DNA of 64,000 bases from JBBTCX01 sp964494205 (GTDB lineage: Bacteria; Planctomycetota; Phycisphaerae; UBA1845), in assembly GCA_964494205.1 (NCBI GenBank), contig CAZBRD010000012.1, positions 62,001 to 126,000 on the forward strand, in the 5' to 3' direction. Below are positions 52,440 through 59,711 of the stretch, piece by piece; position 1 is the stretch's first letter; every line of letters starts with the position of its first letter. The translations under genes and the position numbers were made by a program. The notes under the pieces are model-generated. The model saw nothing but the letters and a program-made list of their open reading frames with translations. It had not been told where the DNA came from and did not search any database.

Positions 52440-52560
52440 ACATAGCAAGACTCATTGCTTCACATCGCAGTGCCTTCGTAAACCATTTGGCGGGTAGAAC
52501 CCGCACTACAAGTTTCTCTGCTGATCTTATAACTGGGCAAGTGATCGCTAGTAATCATTG
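52440..52560. repeat. Diverged long repeat, right copy flanking the kinase-FHA pair
   Basis: GCAAGACTCATTGCTTCACA, GGCGGGTAGAACCCGCACTA and CTGCTGATCTT...GTGATCGCT match the left copy at 48718-48830 in order. Confidence 0.55.
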
Positions 52561-52592
52561 GCACTTACAGCGCTGAAGATTGGGGAAATGGG

Positions 52593-52620
52593 CCCGCGCA
52601 AAGTCGCCAAGTCGCGAAGT
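52593..52620. repeat. GCAAAG-type dispersed repeat
   Basis: CCCGCGCAAAGTCGCCAAGT then CGCGAAGT; same unit as 10431 and 48609. Confidence 0.5.
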
Positions 52621-52811
52621 TAGGGTGCGAGGACGGAGTGTTTCGCTGAGGAACGAGAAAAAGGTGGTTTCGGAGAACCCACCCTATTCGGCTCGCTCTA
52701 TAAGTTGGTCCGCGAGGCGGACCTCGCTAACGTCGTCAAAAGTCAGTCGAAAGTTGTCCAACTGGAGCGCAAGCGACGAGTGGCGGAGCTCGCAGGCGAA
52801 TCGCTTGCGGG

Positions 52812-54227
52812 TCAATCGTTGGGAACGCATCGGTTGAGCAGCACCGAGACGGTGTTGACGGCGGTGTCGGCGTTCGCTACGGCCAGGTCCAGGTCGTTGT
52901 CGCTGTCCAAATCGCCCGCTGCGACTGACACTGGGACAGTCCCTACCTCATATTCGAGGCGCGCGGCGTAGGTTGCGTCGCCGTGGTTCAGCAGGACCGA
53001 AACCGTGGTACCGCCATTCAAGATGCCCTCTTCGGCCGTAATTAGGTCCAGGTCGTTGTCGCCGTCCAAGTCTGCGGCGATGACGAATATCGGGAAGGGT
53101 CCTGTGCCGTAGGTGACGTGGGGGGCGAAAGTCCCGTTGCCGTCGTTTAACAGGACCGAAACCGTGTCACCGTTACCCAAGGGGCCCCTGTTTGCCACAG
53201 CCAGATCCAAGTCGAAGTCGCCGTCCAAGTCTGCGACGGCGACGGAGCGCGGACCAGACCCCGTGCCGTATGGAACCTGGTCGGCGAAAGTACCGTCGCC
53301 GTTGTTGAGCAGGACCGAAACCGTGCTTTCATTTTCCATTGGGCTAATGTTCGCCACAGTCAGGTCAAGGTGGTTATCACCGTCCAAGTCCGCGGCGGCG
53401 ACGGAAATTGGCTGGTTTCCCGTACCGTAGGGGACGCGGGCAGCGAAAGTTCCGTCGCCGTTGTTGAGCAGGACCGAGACCGTGTCAGAGGAGTCGTTCG
53501 TCACAGCCAAGTCCAGTCCGTTTTCCCCGTCCAAATTTGCTGCAGTGACGAATGTTGGGAAGGGCCCTGCGGCAAAGGTAACGTGGGCGGCGAACGTCCC
53601 GTCGCCGTGGTTGCGCAGGACCGAGACCGTGCCGCTGAAGAGGCGATTTGCGGTTGCCAGGTCTATGTCGCCGTCGCCGTCCAGGTCAGCCGCTGTGACG
53701 GAGATCGGGAGGGTGCCAGTGTCATACGGGACGTGCTGCGCGAAAGTCCCATTATTGTTGTTGAGCAGCACAGAGACGGCGCCGCTGTTGCGATTCGCCA
53801 CGGCCAAGTCCATGTCGGTGTCGCCATCCAGGTCCGCAACAACTATCGAGCGCGGAGATTCCCCGACTGGGTACCGTTGCGGATCAGGGAACAGGTCGCC
53901 GGAGAAGACCTCGCCGAAGATCGATTGGAACTTGCGCCAGTCGAACAGGTCCACGTCCTGGTCGAAGTCGGAATCCACCGTTGCGCTGCATCCATTGCCG
54001 GGCGGGCCGTCGTTCGGGCCGGTTAAGCAATCCGGCCAGACGGCGTAGTCGAGCAAGTCGAGATGATCGTCACCGTTCACGTCTCCTGGCGGACAGGCGT
54101 GCACTATTCCGCAAACCGATGTGACACCGACCACCAACGCAAGGAAAGGGAAACCTCTCCTTGAAAACTTGACCTGCTGCTTCCCGGCGTAAACGCCGGT
54201 GATTCTACTGCGCGATTGGCATTGCAT
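52812..54227 (-). CDS. Secreted FG-GAP/VCBS repeat protein with dockerin-like module
   Basis: ATG 54227 is preceded by AAGGAA with 7 nt spacing; an in-frame TTG at 54263 lacks this. A signal peptide (GFPFLALVVGVTSVCGIVHA) is followed by a dockerin-like module (CPPGDVNGDDHLDLLDYAVW, PDCLTGP, DSDFDQDVDLFDWRKFQS). Then come seven FG-GAP/VCBS repeats of about 48 residues, each with a variant of PISVAAADLDGDNHLDLxVA and VSVLLNNGDGTF. Asp-rich loops would bind calcium and fold as a beta-propeller. It is probably surface or matrix exposed. The repeats are similar at DNA level and could recombine. Confidence 0.88.
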   Translation of the reverse strand: MQCQSRSRITGVYAGKQQVKFSRRGFPFLALVVGVTSVCGIVHACPPGDVNGDDHLDLLDYAVWPDCLTGPNDGPPGNGCSATVDSDFDQDVDLFDWRKFQSIFGEVFSGDLFPDPQRYPVGESPRSIVVADLDGDTDMDLAVANRNSGAVSVLLNNNNGTFAQHVPYDTGTLPISVTAADLDGDGDIDLATANRLFSGTVSVLRNHGDGTFAAHVTFAAGPFPTFVTAANLDGENGLDLAVTNDSSDTVSVLLNNGDGTFAARVPYGTGNQPISVAAADLDGDNHLDLTVANISPMENESTVSVLLNNGDGTFADQVPYGTGSGPRSVAVADLDGDFDLDLAVANRGPLGNGDTVSVLLNDGNGTFAPHVTYGTGPFPIFVIAADLDGDNDLDLITAEEGILNGGTTVSVLLNHGDATYAARLEYEVGTVPVSVAAGDLDSDNDLDLAVANADTAVNTVSVLLNRCVPND

Positions 54228-54409
54228 ACCATTATTCCTTAAATAGCGAATTGACCTATTCAATATTTATGATTTGTAAGGAACGACCTTGGATTCTATT
54301 CAATTCAGCTTGAATTCACAAGCCGTGCCTATTGCTACCGTAGCTTGGTTTTGGGTGATGCGGTTTGGATTGTAGTGCTGATGAGGTTGTCGAGCGTACC
54401 GGATGGAGA

Positions 54410-54447
54410 GAGACCCTCACCCTGCCCTCTCCCTAAAAGGGAGAGGG
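54410..54447. repeat. Dispersed palindromic repeat, CCCTCACCC type (after gmd)
   Basis: GAGACCCTCACCCTGCCCTC then TCCCTAAAAGGGAGAGGG, ending two bases from the gmd stop. Same family as 19657 and 55543. Confidence 0.8.
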
Positions 54448-54448
54448 A

Positions 54449-55492
54449 TTACACCATATGTCCGGCGTCGATGAGCGTGCGTTCTTTTTCGGCTAGTTTC
54501 ATGTCGTGTTCGACCATCATGCGGGCGAGTTGGGGCATGAAGACTTTGGGTTTCCACCCTAGGAGGTTTCGCGCTTTCGAGGCGTCGCCTTGCAGGATGT
54601 TTACTTCGGTCGGGCGGAGGTAGCGCGGGTCGAACTTCACGTAGTCGCGCCAGTTGAGGTCGAGCTGACTGAAGGTTTCTTCGAGGAACTCGGCCACGCT
54701 GTTCGTGCGGCCGGTGGCGATGACGAAGTCGTCGGGGTCTTCCTGCTGCAACATGGCCCACATTGCTTCGACGTAATCGCCGGCGAAGCCCCAGTCGCGT
54801 TTGGATTCGAGGTTGCCGAGGTAGAGGGTGTCCTGCAGGCCGAGCTTGATGCGGGTGGCTGCGCGGGTGATCTTGCGGGTGACGAAGGTTTCGCCACGGC
54901 GCGGGGACTCGTGGTTGAAGAGGATGCCGTTGCAGGCGAAGAGGCCGTAGGCTTCGCGGTAGTTGACGGTTTGCCAGAACGCGTGGATTTTCGCGCAGGC
55001 GTAGGGGCTGCGCGGGTAGAAGCGGGTGAACTCGTTCTGCGGGACTTCGCATGCTTTGCCGTACATCTCGCTGCTGCTGGCTTGATAGAAGCGGACGGTG
55101 CGGTTGGTGGCGGATTGGAAATCGCGGATGGCTTCGAGCAAGTGAATGGAGCCGATGGCGACGACCTCGGCGGTGTAGACTGGTTGGTCGAAGCTGGTGC
55201 GCACGTGGGACTGGGCCGCGAGGTTGTAAACTTCGTCGGGTTGTGCTTCGCTGATGATGCGGCGGAGGCTGATCGCGTCGAGCAGGTCGCCGTAGTGCAA
55301 GTGGAGGCGGACATTGGCTTCGTGGCGGTCCTGGTAGAGGTGGTCGATGCGCTCGGTGGTGAAGACGCTGGAGCGGCGGACGATGCCGTGGACCTCGTAA
55401 CCTTTGGCGAGCAGGAACTCGGCGAGGTAGGAGCCGTCCTGGCCAGTGATGCCGGTGATGAGGGCGGATTTGGTCAAGCGGGTCCTTTCCAT
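54449..55492 (-). CDS. gmd: GDP-mannose 4,6-dehydratase
   Basis: A 347-residue SDR enzyme: ALITGITGQDGSYLAEFLLA (NAD(P)-binding), VRRSSVFTTERIDHLY, LAAQSHVRTSFDQP, YQASSSEMYG, the YACAK catalytic pair in RSPYACAKIHAFWQ, ILFNHESPRRGETFVTRKI and ESKRDWGFAGDYVEAMW. It turns GDP-mannose into GDP-4-keto-6-deoxymannose, a precursor of fucose, rhamnose-type and perosamine sugars in surface glycans. It is next to a glycosyltransferase, so surface polysaccharide synthesis is likely. Dispersed repeats lie on both sides. Confidence 0.97.
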   Translation of the reverse strand: MERTRLTKSALITGITGQDGSYLAEFLLAKGYEVHGIVRRSSVFTTERIDHLYQDRHEANVRLHLHYGDLLDAISLRRIISEAQPDEVYNLAAQSHVRTSFDQPVYTAEVVAIGSIHLLEAIRDFQSATNRTVRFYQASSSEMYGKACEVPQNEFTRFYPRSPYACAKIHAFWQTVNYREAYGLFACNGILFNHESPRRGETFVTRKITRAATRIKLGLQDTLYLGNLESKRDWGFAGDYVEAMWAMLQQEDPDDFVIATGRTNSVAEFLEETFSQLDLNWRDYVKFDPRYLRPTEVNILQGDASKARNLLGWKPKVFMPQLARMMVEHDMKLAEKERTLIDAGHMV

Positions 55493-55498
55493 GTTTGT

Positions 55499-55521
55499 GG
55501 TGCGAGAACGGATTCTCGCAA
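55499..55521. repeat. Palindromic repeat, GGTGCGAGAA type
   Basis: GGTGCGAGAA and TTCTCGCAAC around CGGA, a near copy of 48678-48701, immediately upstream of gmd. Confidence 0.7.
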
Positions 55522-55542
55522 CAGCGGTTTTCGCTCCAGCGA

Positions 55543-55580
55543 GAGACCCTCACCCTACCCTCTCCCTAAGAGGGAGAGGG
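55543..55580. repeat. Dispersed palindromic repeat, CCCTCACCC type (gmd-GT2 gap)
   Basis: GAGACCCTCACCCTACCCTC then TCCCTAAGAGGGAGAGGG; same family as 19657 and 54410. It lies in the 113-nt gap between the glycosyltransferase and gmd. Confidence 0.8.
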
Positions 55581-55605
55581 AACTGAGGTCACGTAAACGA
55601 TTCAA

Positions 55606-57066
55606 CTACTGAATTACTTGGGTTTTCAGTTCCTTTGTAGTCCAACCGGTCACTGGCGCTCCCGGCACCGATGTTCCCCTGCTAGCGCACGGGGCTCGGC
55701 TGGCGGAGCGCTCGACGAGGATTTCATCGGACATTTGGCGTGCGGGGGTCGAGTCGATGGGCCACAAATCGTGGTCGATGGTTTCGCGATACCAGAGGTC
55801 GATCGGGGCGTCGGTTAGTTCGCGGAGGCGGCTGGCGGTGCGTGTTGCGTGGACCGGGGCGGTATTGCTGATGACGATGCGGTCGAAGTTACCTTTCGCG
55901 AGGGCGGTGTTAAGCGGAAGAATCGGTGTGCCGCGATAAGTGCGGTCGGATTGCCCTTCTGAGTCGGTCGGTGCGAAGCGGTCGTCGGCGATGGCGGCAA
56001 TTTCGATTTCTGCGCGGCGGGCGGCGTCGACGAAGGGATAAATGTTTTTGCCGAAGTCAGCCAGCAAAATGCGGCGAGTGCCCCGTTCTTTGAGTGAGCG
56101 CATGTGTGCGGCGATTTCGTTCCAGCGGAATAACTTCTCAAATGTGCTCGCGTCGAAACGGTGGCGGCGATAGTGGAGGCGTTCGACAATCGCGCTACAA
56201 ATTCCTGCCAAGAGCCCCTCACCCCTGCCCGTCGGGCTTCCTCTTTGGGCGCCCTCCGTCCAAGAGGGAGAGGGAGAAGTAACAACACGAACTCCAGATC
56301 GCAGGCAAGTGCGGAGACCGTCGCGGACGCCGCGCGCGAAGGAGTCTTGGTGGTTGTCGCGCTCGGCGAGCCACTGGTAACGCTGGATGCAGTCTTCGCG
56401 GCAGATGCGGCGTACGAGGCGCGGGAGATAGCGGCTGATGACGCGGAGGTTGTTGCGAGTGTCGTAGTAGGTTGTGCGTTCGGTGCGGCGGGCGTGTGGG
56501 GTTTTCAGGTGATCGACGGCGAGGTCGCCGAACATGCGGACATCCCAGCCGGCGCGCACGAGGCGAAAGGCGAGGTCGTATTCTTCGGCTTGCATGAAGA
56601 AGGAGGCATCGAGGCCGCCGACTTCGCGAAGGGCGGTTGCGCGGAAGCCGACTCCACAGCCGACGAAAACATCGGGGAGTGCGCCGCCTTCACGCTGGCC
56701 GTTGGGGAGAAATACAACGAAACCGGCTGCTGCGAGGCTCGACTGTTGCTCAAAGTGGCGGATCATATGCTCGATGGAACCGGGGCGCGGATAGGAGTCG
56801 TCGTCGAGGAATACGATGTATTGGCCGCGGGCGATGTCGACGCCGAAGGCCTTGGCACAGCTGCCGTGGTTTTCTCGGAGGTCGATGACGGTGTCGGCGC
56901 CGGCGCGGGCAACATCGAGTGTTCCGTCGGTAGAGGCGTTGTCGACGACGATGATTTCAAAGTCGGCGCGATTGAGGCCGCGGTTGGTGATGCGCGCGAG
57001 GGTGTTGGCGAGCACATCGCGGCGATTGTGGGTGGCGAGGATGTAGGAGACTTTGAGTGTAGGCAT
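55606..57066 (-). CDS. Family 2 glycosyltransferase with in-frame repeat insertion
   Basis: The N-terminal ~250 residues form a GT-A domain: VSYILATHNRRDVLANTLAR, IIVVDNASTDGT, the DxD block YIVFLDDDSYPRPGS, and FMQAEEYDLAFRLVRAGWDV. It should transfer a sugar to a surface glycan. A second domain (about 330-450: RRILLADFGKNIYPFVDAAR, FDRIVISNTAPVHA) looks Rossmann-like. Between them VVTSPSPSWTEGAQRGSPTG-RGEGLLAG is the translation of a dispersed repeat (56212-56276). The C-terminal ~35 residues (ERSASRAPCASRGTSVPGAP) also look repeat-derived. The frame is open throughout. Confidence 0.87.
   Translation of the reverse strand: MPTLKVSYILATHNRRDVLANTLARITNRGLNRADFEIIVVDNASTDGTLDVARAGADTVIDLRENHGSCAKAFGVDIARGQYIVFLDDDSYPRPGSIEHMIRHFEQQSSLAAAGFVVFLPNGQREGGALPDVFVGCGVGFRATALREVGGLDASFFMQAEEYDLAFRLVRAGWDVRMFGDLAVDHLKTPHARRTERTTYYDTRNNLRVISRYLPRLVRRICREDCIQRYQWLAERDNHQDSFARGVRDGLRTCLRSGVRVVTSPSPSWTEGAQRGSPTGRGEGLLAGICSAIVERLHYRRHRFDASTFEKLFRWNEIAAHMRSLKERGTRRILLADFGKNIYPFVDAARRAEIEIAAIADDRFAPTDSEGQSDRTYRGTPILPLNTALAKGNFDRIVISNTAPVHATRTASRLRELTDAPIDLWYRETIDHDLWPIDSTPARQMSDEILVERSASRAPCASRGTSVPGAPVTGWTTKELKTQVIQ
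56212..56276. repeat. CCCTCACCC-type repeat inserted in the glycosyltransferase gene
   Basis: Plus-strand GAGCCCCTCACCCCTGCCCG ... CAAGAGGGAGAGGGAG is a longer variant of the element at 19657, 54410 and 55543, here with an extra central segment and inside a coding region without breaking the frame. Confidence 0.75.
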
Positions 57067-57191
57067 AGGAATATCGAAAGCACGTTTAATCGTCTACGTT
57101 CTTGTTATCGGCAGTTTTCCATTCGACAATCGAGGGGCGAGACTCGACAATTGCTGTTTTGACGATTGGATTCGTTAAACCTAGGTTTTCA

Positions 57192-57959
57192 ATGTCAGTG
57201 TTCATGCGAGTTGCACTGTACGGCGGCAGTTTCAACCCGATTCATCTCGGGCATTTGAGCATTGCGCGGGCGGTGGCGGAGCGGTTGCAGCTGGATCGCG
57301 TCGTTTTTCTGCCGACTTCGAATCCGCCGCACAAGGTGGCTGGCGACCTCGCACCGGCGGAGCATCGGGCGGCCATGGTGAAGCTGGCGATAGCGGGCGA
57401 GCCGTTGTTTGAGTTCAGCGATTGTGACATGACACGGCCGGGGCCGACGTACACGATTGAGACCGTAACGCATTTTCGGGAACAATTGAGGAACCACAAA
57501 GACACAAAGGCACAAAGACCAGTGGAGGATGGTGTGGGTACGACATCGCGATGTACCCTCGAAGAGCGAATCGCCGGGGACGAAAAAGCGGGAGGCTCGC
57601 TTCGGAACTTGCCACGGGGATTGCAGATCTGTGGTGATGTGGATTGGTTTCTCGGCTGGATCATTGGCGCAGATTCTTTGATGGAGCTGCCGACGTGGCA
57701 TCGACCGGGCGAGTTGATTGATACGTGCCAAATCATCACGGCTTCGCGGCCCGGGTATGATGTCATTGATTGGCACAAACTTGGAGAGACTTTTTCGCCG
57801 GCGCAGATTGAGAAGCTGCATCAAGGCGTCATTGAAACTCCTCGGATCGATATTTCATCCACTGAAATTCGCAAGCGCATACATGCGGGAGAATCAATAC
57901 GATCAATGGTTCCGGTGGCAGTGGAAGAATACATCCTCTCTAATCGACTCTATCAATAA
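57192..57959 (+). CDS. nadD: Nicotinate-nucleotide adenylyltransferase with in-frame repeat insertion
   Basis: NadD signatures are clear: VALYGGSFNPIHLGHLSIAR (nucleotidyltransferase GGSFxPxHxGH), FLPTSNPPHK, DVDWFLGWIIGADSLMELPT, WHRPGELIDTCQIITASRPG and the C-terminal IDISSTEIRKRI. It makes NaAD in NAD synthesis. ATG 57192 (AGG 6 nt upstream) is chosen, though ATG 57204 also fits. The product, about 255 residues, exceeds the usual ~200 because of about 45 extra residues (RNHKDTKAQRPVEDGVGTTS...) between THFREQL and the DVDWF block, encoded by a repeat at about 57490-57605. Confidence 0.93.
   Translation: MSVFMRVALYGGSFNPIHLGHLSIARAVAERLQLDRVVFLPTSNPPHKVAGDLAPAEHRAAMVKLAIAGEPLFEFSDCDMTRPGPTYTIETVTHFREQLRNHKDTKAQRPVEDGVGTTSRCTLEERIAGDEKAGGSLRNLPRGLQICGDVDWFLGWIIGADSLMELPTWHRPGELIDTCQIITASRPGYDVIDWHKLGETFSPAQIEKLHQGVIETPRIDISSTEIRKRIHAGESIRSMVPVAVEEYILSNRLYQ
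57490..57605. repeat. Repeat-derived insertion inside nadD
   Basis: GAACCACAAAGACACAAAGG then CACAAAG is a xCACAAAG array like the GCAAAG repeats elsewhere, followed by GGGTACGACATCGCGATGTA, an imperfect palindrome. The reading frame is kept. Borders are approximate. Confidence 0.6.
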
Positions 57960-57990
57960 GATCCGCCCCCCCAAAAGAAAGAACGGGTGA

Positions 57991-58839
57991 TCATAATAGT
58001 TGTCGGTTCGTACCCTTTGCGAATAGTGAATTCAATTCATCGAATGAAGCCAGCTTGTCGAACGCGGCAAAGCTGCCCTCGGACGCGATTTGTTTGGCTG
58101 CTGTCATGAAGCCGGACCATGCGGCGCGGGCGAGTGCGGAGCCCACGCTGATGCGACGAACGCCCAGCGCTGCGAGATCGTCGACGTGAAGGCCTGTGTT
58201 GGCACTTATCAAGACATTGACGGGTTTGGGGGCGACAGAGGCGACGATGGACTTAATGCCGTCGCGATCCTTTACTCCCGGTGCGAAAAGTACGTCGGCA
58301 CCCGCGTCTGCGTAGGCTTGCAAGCGGCGGATAGATTCGCGAAGTGGATCGGGGTGGCCAACGAGAAAGCACTCTGCGCGGGCCGTGAGCAGCACTTTGG
58401 CCCCCGCCTTATCGATGGCAGAGCGGGCGGCCTGCAAGCGATCGAGCGCCTCGGCAAGTTCAAAGAGCGGGCGCTCGGCATCGCCGGTGGAATCCTCGAT
58501 CGAAAGTCCCGCGACACCGGTCTCGACGCAGAGCCGAACGCTTTCAGCCACTCCGTCGGGAGCATCTGCATACCCTGATTGGAAATCGGCGTTCACCGGC
58601 AAGTCTGTGGCATTTACGATTTCTGTGACGTGGTTGAGAACACTTTCGCGCGACATGGCTGAGACGGAATCAGGCAGGCCGCGCGAGAAACCAAAGCCGG
58701 CGCTGGTCGTCGCGAGAGCTTTGAAACCGAGCGATTTCAAAAAGATCGCACTCCCGATATCCCAAGGGTTGGGAATGACGAAACACCCGGACTCATGGAG
58801 TTGGCGAAAGGCGGAGCGGCGGTTGGCAATTGTCGACAT
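57991..58839 (-). CDS. Isocitrate lyase / PEP mutase family protein
   Basis: ATG 58839 (MSTIANRRSAFRQLHESGCF) has GGAGGAA about 10 nt upstream and gives 282 residues. Family signatures: IPNPWDIGSAIFLKSLGFKA, ATTSAGFGFSRGLPDS, LPVNADFQSGYADAPDGVAE, GVAGLSIEDSTGD and GADVLFAPGVKDRDGIKSIV. These place it in the PEP-mutase/isocitrate-lyase TIM-barrel group, which cleaves or forms C-C or C-P bonds in 2-oxo acids. The exact substrate cannot be read. It is convergent with nadD. Confidence 0.85.
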   Translation of the reverse strand: MSTIANRRSAFRQLHESGCFVIPNPWDIGSAIFLKSLGFKALATTSAGFGFSRGLPDSVSAMSRESVLNHVTEIVNATDLPVNADFQSGYADAPDGVAESVRLCVETGVAGLSIEDSTGDAERPLFELAEALDRLQAARSAIDKAGAKVLLTARAECFLVGHPDPLRESIRRLQAYADAGADVLFAPGVKDRDGIKSIVASVAPKPVNVLISANTGLHVDDLAALGVRRISVGSALARAAWSGFMTAAKQIASEGSFAAFDKLASFDELNSLFAKGTNRQLL

Positions 58840-58894
58840 GCTATCTGCGTTCCTCCGCCCGCTTCGGGGCGGCCGATGATTTTTCACATGCTAT

Positions 58895-58923
58895 CCAGGG
58901 GTTTCGCTGCGCTCCACCCCTGG
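58895..58923. repeat. Palindromic repeat, CCAGGGGT type
   Basis: CCAGGGGT (58895-58902) and ACCCCTGG (58916-58923) are perfect arms around TTCGCTGCGCTCC, followed at 58936-58949 by a second small palindrome GCCCC-GTGT-GGGGC. They fill part of the 374-nt gap before the FabZ-like gene, where no gene is seen. Confidence 0.7.
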
Positions 58924-59213
58924 CTACATCCCGTTGCCCCGTGTGGGGCAAGGATTGCCTCTGAATCGCATCGTGCCGATGGCGGCTTTCTCCGTCTTTC
59001 AAATGATGAAACAACTCAACGCGCAGCGACGTAGAATTGACGCCGCGAGCCCTAGCGTGGCAAGTCTATACTTCGATCGATTGGTCATTCGATCTTTCAC
59101 AAGTTAGCTGTCAAGGCGCCGCGTAACTGCTGTGTAATCGTAGGGTGTCCTACCGGCACGCTCAAATTGATGGAGAGTGATAAGTCAGCAAATCCTGCTA
59201 CAATGCCCCGCCT

Positions 59214-59711
59214 ATGCGATGGATCTGGATTGATGCGTTTGTGGAGTTCGCGCCGGGCAAGTCGGCGACGGCGGTGAAGAACGTCACGCTGGCTGAGGAA
59301 CACCTGCACGACCATTTTCCCGGTTATCCGGTGGTGCCACCGTCGCTGATGATCGAGGGGATGGCGCAGACGGCCGGGATTCTGGTGGGCGAGGCCCGCG
59401 GGTTCAAGGAAAACGTGATTCTTGCTAAGATTCGGCGGGCGGAATTTGAGGATTACGCCGTGCCCGGAGACCAGTTGCGGTACGAGGCCACGGTCGAGTC
59501 GATCGACGAGCGGGCGGCCATGACCACGGGAACGGTGTTGAAAAACGGTAAATCGATCGGGCGGGTGGATTTGATTTTCTCGCACGTGAATCAGTCGAAC
59601 CAGGTGGCGGGACTGCCGGAGCACAATTTCGTGTTTACTGAGCAGTTCACCAATCTTTTGGCGGCGTTCAAACCAGAGTCAGTGAAAGAGGTCGCGGCAA
59701 CACATGGCTAA
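59214..59711 (+). CDS. FabZ-like 3-hydroxyacyl-ACP dehydratase
   Basis: A 165-residue hotdog-fold protein with the FabZ active site HFPGYPVVPPSLMIEGMAQT (His about 34, Glu about 48), preceded by KNVTLAEEHLHD and followed by VILAKIRRAEFEDYAVPGDQ. It removes water from 3-hydroxyacyl-ACP. It overlaps the next ketosynthase gene by 8 nt and begins a three-gene operon. It is slightly longer than house-keeping FabZ, and whether it serves primary or specialised lipid synthesis is open. Confidence 0.88.
   Translation: MRWIWIDAFVEFAPGKSATAVKNVTLAEEHLHDHFPGYPVVPPSLMIEGMAQTAGILVGEARGFKENVILAKIRRAEFEDYAVPGDQLRYEATVESIDERAAMTTGTVLKNGKSIGRVDLIFSHVNQSNQVAGLPEHNFVFTEQFTNLLAAFKPESVKEVAATHG

Larger units (their letters stand above)
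52131..52811. other. Repeat-rich intergenic region after the FHA gene
   Basis: No gene is seen in about 680 nt. It holds the right copy of the long repeat (52440-52560), a GCAAAG-type array (52593-52620) and GGAGAACCCACCCTATTCGG, similar to the GGCGGGTAGAACCCGCC motif. Short open frames lack ribosome sites. Confidence 0.5.

Noticed and set aside
52812..54227. The tandem FG-GAP DNA repeats as a CRISPR-like array
   Set aside because: The units are about 145 bp, coding, and lack unique spacers between identical short repeats.
54417..55553. A 378-codon minus-strand frame, Arg/Pro/His-rich
   Set aside because: It overlaps gmd in another frame and has the skewed composition of a shadow frame in GC-rich DNA.
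54590..55612. A 340-codon plus-strand frame opposite gmd
   Set aside because: Its Ala/Val/Glu-rich composition and lack of motifs mark it as the antisense shadow of a real SDR enzyme gene.
57105..57131. TTATCGGC (minus-strand GCCGATAA) upstream of the glycosyltransferase
   Set aside because: The -10 matches but the region 11 nt upstream has no -35 similarity, so it is probably chance.
56161..57162. A 333-codon plus-strand frame opposite the glycosyltransferase
   Set aside because: It is an antisense shadow; the minus strand encodes clear GT2 motifs.
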